DNA of 45,228 nucleotides from Actinomadura sp. 7K507. GTDB lineage: Bacteria; Actinomycetota; Actinomycetes; Streptosporangiales; Streptosporangiaceae. Shown piece by piece: positions 40,600-45,228 of the stretch (position 1 is the first letter of the stretch; the number at the start of each line of letters is the position of its first letter). The translations under genes were made by a program, and so were the position numbers. The notes under the pieces were generated by a model that was given only the letters and a program-made list of their open reading frames with translations, was not told the DNA's origin and ran no database searches. The DNA lies in the NCBI RefSeq assembly GCF_004348425.1, contig NZ_SMKK01000048.1, forward strand, positions 1 through 45,228, read 5' to 3'.

Positions 40600-41240
40600 C
40601 CTCCGGCTCCGCCGCGCGGCAGGCGTTGCACGGTCGACGCGTACATGGCCACAGAGAGTTCGACGGCCTGCTCGACTACCGCGTCGAGATCCTGCCCCAG
40701 CCGTCCGTCCGCCCACTGCTGCGCCAGTTCGGTCATCGCGCCGGTGAACATCGTCGCGGCGATGACGACCGGGAGTCTGGCCTCGCTGCCCATCGCGACG
40801 AGCGCTTCGAGCATCGCCGTCTGCGCCGCCCGCCGCCGGGTCGCCAGGATCTCGTTCCCCCGCGCCTCGAAGAACAGGACGCGTCCCCGCCGCGGGTCGG
40901 CGGTGATGAACTGCAGCACGCTGCGGATGCCGGCGCGGCTCCGGGCCTCCGGATCGGGGGACGCCTCGTCCAGGGACCGTGCGAGGACGTCCCCGAGCGC
41001 GGCCGCCTCCTGGTCGTAGACGGCGGCCAGCAGCTCATCGGTATCGGCGAAGTTCTCGTAGAAGTACCGCGTGTGCAGTTCGGCGTTCCGGCACACCGCC
41101 CGCACCGTCACCGCGCCCTCACCCTGCTCCCCGAGCAGCGCGAACGCGGCCCGCACGAGCATCTCGCGCCGCTCGTCCTTCCGCCTGGCCACGGGCACTC
41201 CGGCCCACCGGGTGGACGCCGCCGTCCGGACGTTCGCCAT
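40596..41240 (-). CDS. TetR family regulator next to MpaB/DUF2236 gene
   Basis: The 214-residue protein has a TetR helix-turn-helix (EMLVRAAFALLGEQGEGAVTVRAVCRNAELHTRYFYENF) and a helical ligand domain. The ATG at 41240 has no Shine-Dalgarno sequence, but TATCGT lies exactly 7 bases upstream, suggesting leaderless initiation; a GTG at 41249 is the alternative. It is divergent from the DUF2236 oxygenase gene across 89 bases that hold an inverted repeat (41295-41316), its probable binding site. Confidence 0.85.
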   Translation of the reverse strand: MANVRTAASTRWAGVPVARRKDERREMLVRAAFALLGEQGEGAVTVRAVCRNAELHTRYFYENFADTDELLAAVYDQEAAALGDVLARSLDEASPDPEARSRAGIRSVLQFITADPRRGRVLFFEARGNEILATRRRAAQTAMLEALVAMGSEARLPVVIAATMFTGAMTELAQQWADGRLGQDLDAVVEQAVELSVAMYASTVQRLPRGGAGG

Positions 41241-41294
41241 GGCGTTCACGATAGCAAGGCCCCAGTCTGGACACAGGTGTAACCAATCCCTTAT

Positions 41295-41316
41295 TCTGGC
41301 TACAGTCGTACCCAGA
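41295..41316. promoter_or_regulatory. Inverted repeat, probable TetR operator before the DUF2236 gene
   Basis: TCTGGCTAC and GTACCCAGA are separated by AGTC and pair with one mismatch. The element lies 13 bases before the DUF2236 start codon, between it and the divergent TetR gene. Confidence 0.5.
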
Positions 41317-41329
41317 AGTGGAGCTTCCG

Positions 41330-42328
41330 ATGGCCGCCAAGAACAACCTCGTCGCCAAGCGGTTCGAGCAGTCCTTCGACGCCGACATCCGGTCGAAGTT
41401 CTTCAAGGGCCTCGACTTCGCCGGCCCCGAGGGAGACCCCGGCTGGTTCGGCCCCGGCAGCGCGGTCTGGTACGTCCACTCTCACCTGCCCACCCTGATC
41501 CTCGGCCTGGTCAGCGCCGCGTACATCGAGGGCCTCGACCCGAGCATCAGCTGGATGGGCTACGACCACTCCCGCCTGGCCGAACGCGTCGACGGCATCC
41601 CCACCGGGAACATCGACCCCGAAGGCGGCGCGGTGCGCCTCGCGCACTCCATCTCGTTCTTCATCGGAACCGCCTACGGCTCCACCCCGACCGCGGAGAA
41701 GCTCGCGCGCACCGTCCGCGCCATGCATCACACCGTCAAGGGCACCCGCCCCGACGGCCTCGCCTACGACGCCGACGACCCCGAATGGCTCCGCTGGAAC
41801 TACGCCACCGTCGTATGGGGCCTCGCCACCGCGCACGAGCGCTACCACCGCCGCCCCCTGCACGACATCGATCGCTACTACCGCGAGTTCGTCCGCGTCG
41901 GCGAAGCCCTAGGGGGCACCGACCTCCCCGCCACCAAGGCCGAGACCGACGAATGCCTGGAGTCCTACCTGCCGCGCCTGGCCCTCACCCCCATCAAGGC
42001 GTTCGCCACCGGCCCCAACCTGCGCGACAGCAAGGCCAAGCCCTGGGAGCCCGGCAGCGAGTTCATGGACTGGGCGGCCCGCGACATGCTCCCGCGCTGG
42101 GCCCAGAAACTGGCCCTCTACCAGCCGCCCAACCCGGTCACCCTCCGCCTCCGCCGCACCGCCCTCTGGGCGGCCCTCAACGGCCTCCACGAAGCGACGG
42201 GCCCCCTCCCGGAATACCGCCAGGCCCAGGACCGCGCCGCCGGCAAGAAGGCGAACCCGTTCATCTCCACGGCCCCGACGTCCCCCGACCCGCTGCTCAC
42301 CCGCGAAGAGATCGAAGCCACCGCCTGA
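41330..42328 (+). CDS. DUF2236 / MpaB-type oxygenase family protein
   Basis: The 332-residue protein belongs to the DUF2236 family, which includes the rubber oxygenase-like and mycophenolic acid MpaB-type oxygenases; these bind heme b. Characteristic segments are PGSAVWYVHSHLPTLILGLVSAAYIEGLDP, RTVRAMHHTVKGTRPDGLAYDADDPEWLRWNYATVVWGLATAHERY, and a helical C-terminus. ATG 41330 is preferred over GTG 41318 because GTGGAGC lies just upstream. The divergent TetR protein probably controls it. The substrate, likely lipid or terpenoid, is not known. Confidence 0.83.
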   Translation: MAAKNNLVAKRFEQSFDADIRSKFFKGLDFAGPEGDPGWFGPGSAVWYVHSHLPTLILGLVSAAYIEGLDPSISWMGYDHSRLAERVDGIPTGNIDPEGGAVRLAHSISFFIGTAYGSTPTAEKLARTVRAMHHTVKGTRPDGLAYDADDPEWLRWNYATVVWGLATAHERYHRRPLHDIDRYYREFVRVGEALGGTDLPATKAETDECLESYLPRLALTPIKAFATGPNLRDSKAKPWEPGSEFMDWAARDMLPRWAQKLALYQPPNPVTLRLRRTALWAALNGLHEATGPLPEYRQAQDRAAGKKANPFISTAPTSPDPLLTREEIEATA

Positions 42329-42441
42329 AGACCTTCCCCTGCTCCGCGGGCGCTTTTTGCCGTTTCTTGGGGAAATCTTGAGCCCTCCTTTAGGGATCCG
42401 CATGCGACGCTCGATGTGGATCACCGACTCGGGGAGGGGCG

Positions 42442-42945
42442 ATGAAGGCGCTGCTGAACTCGTTGAACGAGGACGAGAAGGCCCTTGTCAGGGAGACCGG
42501 GAGCGGTGAGCTCGGCGAGATGGACGAGGACGGGCTCGTCGAACTGCACACCCGGATCCGGCGCGCCCGCAACAAGTACAGCAAGCTCTACCGGCGCGCC
42601 GCCGGCGAGCGGGTCGCGGAGTACGGGGGACGCGGCACGTCCCGTCCGAAGAACACCCGCAACGCGCAGAAGGCGGAGGTGTTCGAGGACGCGCTGGCCC
42701 GCGTGAGCTGGTATCTGGCCAGGGCCGCGAGGCGCAGCGCGGCCGAGCTGAAGGCCGAGCGGATCGCCGCCGCCAATCCGGACCGGGACACCCCGAAGCC
42801 GGCCGGGACGCCGGAGCCCACGGCGAAGGCGGCTCAGACGACGCAGCGCGTCAGGCCGACGAGCGCCGGCCCCGCCCTGAACCGGCGGCACGCCGCCACC
42901 CGGGCGAAGGGGGCCCGCCGCCAGGCGAAGCGCGACAGCCGCTGA
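42442..42945 (+). CDS. Conserved basic hypothetical protein
   Basis: I do not recognise a characterised family. The 167-residue protein starts with an acidic helical part (MKALLNSLNEDEKALVRETGSGELGEMDEDGL), followed by a strongly basic helix (LHTRIRRARNKYSKLYRRAAGERV), a second helical segment (EVFEDALARVSWYLARAARRSAAELK) and a basic, Pro/Thr/Ala-rich tail (RRHAATRAKGARRQAKRDSR). High charge and many Arg/Lys residues suggest binding to nucleic acid. The ribosome site GGGGAGGGGCG is strong and codon use is normal for the window, so it is a real gene. Confidence 0.72.
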   Translation: MKALLNSLNEDEKALVRETGSGELGEMDEDGLVELHTRIRRARNKYSKLYRRAAGERVAEYGGRGTSRPKNTRNAQKAEVFEDALARVSWYLARAARRSAAELKAERIAAANPDRDTPKPAGTPEPTAKAAQTTQRVRPTSAGPALNRRHAATRAKGARRQAKRDSR

Positions 42946-42949
42946 ACCG

Positions 42950-42969
42950 GCGCGTCCGGGCTGACGCGC
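42950..42969. terminator. Hairpin between hypothetical gene and TetR gene
   Basis: GCGCGTC and GACGCGC pair perfectly (7 base pairs) around CGGGCT, starting 5 bases after the stop codon in the 32-base gap between two converging genes. Confidence 0.5.
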
Positions 42970-42977
42970 TGACCTGG

Positions 42978-43568
42978 TCAGTGTGAAGGGGCCGGCTCGT
43001 TGTGGCGGGCGCCGAGGGCCTGGACGAGCACGCCGTGGACGTAGCCGGTCTCCGCCGGGGCGTTGTCGATGAGCAGCGCGGTGCACAGGCCGTCGGAGGC
43101 GGCGACGAGAGCGGCGATCGCCCGCGGGTCGTCGGTGAGGAGGGCGGCGAGGTCGGCGACGTCCTCGCGCCAGCGACGGGCCACGGGCTGGAGCGCGGGA
43201 CGGCGGGCGGCCATCGTGGACAGCTCGCGTTCGGCCAGCGCGCGCTCGCGGCCGGGCCCCGCGGACTCGACGATCAACCCGGCCAGCTCGCGCAGCTTGT
43301 CGCCCGGACCGTCGATGATCTGGCGGACGCGCGCGGTGTAGACGTCGGCGACGCTGGCCAGGGCGGCGACGAGCAGATCGTCGAGGGTGGCGAAATAGTA
43401 CGTGGTCAGGCTGGTGGGGATCCCGGCTTCCTTGGCGACGGTGCGGTGGGTGACACCGGCGGTGCCGTCACGCTGGACGACGGCGAGGGCGGCGTCGATG
43501 ATCTCGGCGCGGCGCTTGCGCCCCCGGGCTCTGCGCCCGTCGGCCGTGCCGTCGCCCTGGTCGTCCAT
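42978..43568 (-). CDS. TetR family regulator of the adjacent MFS exporter
   Basis: The 196-residue protein has a TetR helix-turn-helix, RRAEIIDAALAVVQRDGTAGVTHRTVAKEAGIPTSLTTYYFATLDDLL, and a helical ligand pocket domain. ATG 43568 is chosen because GGGAGGGCGC precedes it; the longer frame from 43613 would overlap the exporter gene. It follows the exporter by 16 bases on the same strand and is probably cotranscribed. The operator-like repeats before the exporter are its likely target, giving drug-induced expression of both. Confidence 0.85.
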   Translation of the reverse strand: MDDQGDGTADGRRARGRKRRAEIIDAALAVVQRDGTAGVTHRTVAKEAGIPTSLTTYYFATLDDLLVAALASVADVYTARVRQIIDGPGDKLRELAGLIVESAGPGRERALAERELSTMAARRPALQPVARRWREDVADLAALLTDDPRAIAALVAASDGLCTALLIDNAPAETGYVHGVLVQALGARHNEPAPSH

Positions 43569-43584
43569 GCGCCCTCCCATGGCC

Positions 43585-45123
43585 TCAGGGTAGTCCAGCC
43601 GACTCCTTCTCATGGGCTTCCGCGCGCCGGTCCGTGCCGAGCGGGCGCACGTGCCGCAGGGCCGCCAGGCACAGCACCGTCGCGGCGAGAACGGCCGCGC
43701 CGGCGACGAGCGAGGCGATGTTCAGCCCGGTGGTGAACGTCTCCCGTGCCAGCACGACATCGACCGGCGCGTCCTCGGCGACAGAGAGGGCTCCGCCGAG
43801 GCTGCCGGTCACCCGGTCGGCGACGACGGGCGGCACGCCTGAAGGCGCGACCATGCGGGCGCTGTAGAGCGCGGTGGTGAGGCTCCCCAGAAGGGCGACA
43901 CCTGCGGCGATGCCGAGTTCCTGCACGGTTTCGGACATCGCGGCGGCCGATCCGGACCGCGAAGCGGGCGCGGCGCCGACGACCATGTCGGTCCCGAGCG
44001 CGGCGATCGCGCCGAGGCCGAGGTAGGCGAAGGCGAAACCGGTGACCACTTGCGCCGCGTCTCCGGTGCCGGCCGTACCGAGCAGCACATAGCCGATCAT
44101 CGAGAGCACCAGGGTGACCGCCATGACGAGACCGGGACGTACCCGCCGGGCGACGAGCGGTGCGCCGATGGCGGCGGCGAACATCGCCAGCGCCGGTGCG
44201 CCCGTCCACAGCCCGGCCACCGCCGGGGACATGTTCTCGACCAGCTGGAGGTACTGGGTGACCAGGTACATGGTGCCGCCCACGCCGACCAGCCCGATGA
44301 GAAGGACCGCCAGCGCGGCGGAGAAGGCCCGGTCGGCGAACAGGCCGACGTCCAGCAGCGGGGAGGCGAGCCGGCGCTGCCTGCGCACGAACGACGCACC
44401 GGCCGCGACACCGGCCACGAGCGGGATCACCGTGGGCAGGCCGGGCCCGTGGGCGGCGGTGTGCTTCACCGCGTAGATCACCGGAAGGATCGCCAGCAGC
44501 GACAAGGCGACGCTGACGAAGTCCAGCCTCCCCGCGTCGGCGGCGGCGTACTCCGGAAGCAGTGTCCGCGCACCGGCCAGCACGACGACGGCGACCGGGA
44601 CGGCCAGCAGGAACGCCGCACCCCACCAGAACTCGTCGACGAGCACGCCGCCCACCACGGGACCGGCCGCCATGCCCAAGGCGAACATCGTCGCCCACAC
44701 CCCGATCGCCAGCGCGCGCTGCCGGGCGTCGGGGAACATGTTCGAGATCAGCGACAGCGTCGACGGCATCAGCGTCGCACCGGCGACGCCGAGCAGCGCC
44801 CGCGCCGCGATCAGCAGTTCCGCGCTGGGCGCGAAGGCCGCGAGGAGCGACACCGCCGCGAACGCCGCCATGCCGATCATCAGCAGCCGCCGCCGCCCGA
44901 TCCGGTCTCCGAGGGTGCCCATCGTGATCAGGAACCCGGCGATGAGGAACCCGTACGCGTCCATGATCCACAACGTCTGCGTCCCGGACGGGGCCAGGTC
45001 GGCCGCCATGCTCGGCAGCACGAGATAGAGCACCGTGACATCGAGCCCGAGCAACACCGTCGGCAGTGCCAACAGCCCGAGCCCCGCCCACTGCCGCACC
45101 CCAGCACCCGTCCCGCGCACCAC
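43585..45123 (-). CDS. MFS drug exporter, DHA2 (14-TMS, EmrB/QacA) family
   Basis: The 512-residue protein has about 14 membrane helices and DHA2 signatures: the motif D1-like LLGLDVTVLYLVLPSMAADL in helix 1, motif A GTLGDRIGRRRLLMIG, and motif C-like GVWATMFALGMAAGPVVGGVL. Such proton-driven pumps export drugs or dyes; the substrate is unknown. Start is GTG at 45123 (or the next GTG, 45120) behind AAGGGGGCG; the frame upstream to 45162 runs through the operator and is rejected. Its first codons are copied in inverted form at the end of the window. Confidence 0.88.
   Translation of the reverse strand: MVRGTGAGVRQWAGLGLLALPTVLLGLDVTVLYLVLPSMAADLAPSGTQTLWIMDAYGFLIAGFLITMGTLGDRIGRRRLLMIGMAAFAAVSLLAAFAPSAELLIAARALLGVAGATLMPSTLSLISNMFPDARQRALAIGVWATMFALGMAAGPVVGGVLVDEFWWGAAFLLAVPVAVVVLAGARTLLPEYAAADAGRLDFVSVALSLLAILPVIYAVKHTAAHGPGLPTVIPLVAGVAAGASFVRRQRRLASPLLDVGLFADRAFSAALAVLLIGLVGVGGTMYLVTQYLQLVENMSPAVAGLWTGAPALAMFAAAIGAPLVARRVRPGLVMAVTLVLSMIGYVLLGTAGTGDAAQVVTGFAFAYLGLGAIAALGTDMVVGAAPASRSGSAAAMSETVQELGIAAGVALLGSLTTALYSARMVAPSGVPPVVADRVTGSLGGALSVAEDAPVDVVLARETFTTGLNIASLVAGAAVLAATVLCLAALRHVRPLGTDRRAEAHEKESAGLP
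45086..45116. repeat. 31-bp perfect inverted repeat, left copy
   Basis: This segment near the start of the MFS gene is repeated exactly as its reverse complement at 45198-45228, the last bases of the window. The copies are 81 bases apart. Confidence 0.95.
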
Positions 45124-45148
45124 AACGCCCCCTTCGCCTAAAGTACCT

Positions 45149-45180
45149 GAACGATAGTACAAGTAGAACGATCGTCCAAA
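45149..45180 (-). promoter_or_regulatory. MFS promoter with two TetR half-operators
   Basis: GAACGATAGTAC (45149-45160) and GAACGATCGTCC (45166-45177) are direct repeats 17 bases apart. The second contains the perfect dyad ACGATCGT and is a typical TetR-type site. On the minus strand TTGGAC (45180-45175) followed after 17 bases by TATCGT would be the promoter, so bound TetR would cover it. Confidence 0.55.
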
Positions 45181-45197
45181 TACATGCGAGCCGTCCA

Positions 45198-45228
45198 GCG
45201 GGACGGGTGCTGGGGTGCGGCAGTGGGC
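45198..45228. repeat. 31-bp perfect inverted repeat, right copy at window end
   Basis: This copy is the reverse complement of 45086-45116 and runs to the last base of the window. It may be the beginning of a longer inverted duplication, a divergent paralogue, or an assembly artefact. Confidence 0.95.

Noticed and set aside
1..45228. CRISPR arrays, tRNA/rRNA genes, transposases, prophage genes, toxin-antitoxin or restriction systems
   Set aside because: No spaced direct repeats, tRNA-like cloverleafs, transposase motifs (DDE, Tyr or Ser recombinase) or defence-gene families were recognised on reading both strands.

Overview
The window is very GC-rich, densely packed with short overlapping genes, and uses many GTG starts. 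Together with a mycothiol-type maleylpyruvate isomerase homologue, a Streptomyces-type subtilisin inhibitor, CebR-type operators and LacI-controlled cebEFG/malEFG sugar importers, this points to a filamentous actinomycete (Actinomycetota), perhaps Actinomadura-like, though genus cannot be fixed from sequence alone. Both ends are unusual: the left end cuts a nitroreductase-like gene after codon 42, and the last 31 bases are a perfect inverted copy of the start of the last gene, so the right end may be a contig edge.

Layout: (1) 1-5.3 kb, small detoxification and regulator genes: TetR plus nitroreductase with a perfect tandem operator, AraC divergent from an NmrA/MDR oxidoreductase fusion, a mycothiol-type isomerase and a tandem YciI protein. 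(2) 5.3-9.5 kb, a pdhABC-type 2-oxoacid dehydrogenase operon with a divergent GntR regulator and palindromic operator. (3) 9.6-12.7 kb, a GntR regulator, an NRAMP-related transporter and a YcsI/DUF1445 protein, resembling 5-oxoproline loci. (4) 12.7-24 kb, cellobiose/cellulose: a membrane Ser/Thr kinase with an extracellular CBM2 domain, a GH1 beta-glucosidase behind a perfect CebR box, then cebE-F-G-bglC-cebR behind a second identical box; between them lie DUF1707, SnoaL-like, SSI-like and nucleoside deaminase genes. (5) 24-30 kb, an architecturally identical maltose/alpha-glucoside module: malE-F-G, GH13 alpha-glucosidase, LacI regulator.

(6) 30.1-38.9 kb is the most novel part. Two paralogous RlaP-like nucleotidyltransferases are followed by seven overlapping genes: a GTP cyclohydrolase II variant with His where the key Tyr should be, a CDP-alcohol phosphatidyltransferase, an MDR dehydrogenase, a 6-pyruvoyltetrahydropterin synthase homologue lacking its catalytic triad, a GT4 glycosyltransferase, a methyltransferase and a flippase-like membrane protein. 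A creatininase-family amidohydrolase and a PAP2-type membrane enzyme converge on them with long overlaps. I infer an uncharacterised pathway that makes a GTP-derived pyrimidine/pterin-like compound and glycosylates, methylates and perhaps lipid-links it. (7) 39-45.2 kb, accessory genes: DUF1349, an HSL-type esterase, TetR with an MpaB/DUF2236 oxygenase, a basic hypothetical protein, and an MFS drug exporter with its TetR regulator.

No tRNA, rRNA, CRISPR array, insertion sequence or prophage was seen. The import ATPase shared by Ceb/Mal-type systems (MsiK) is not in the window.
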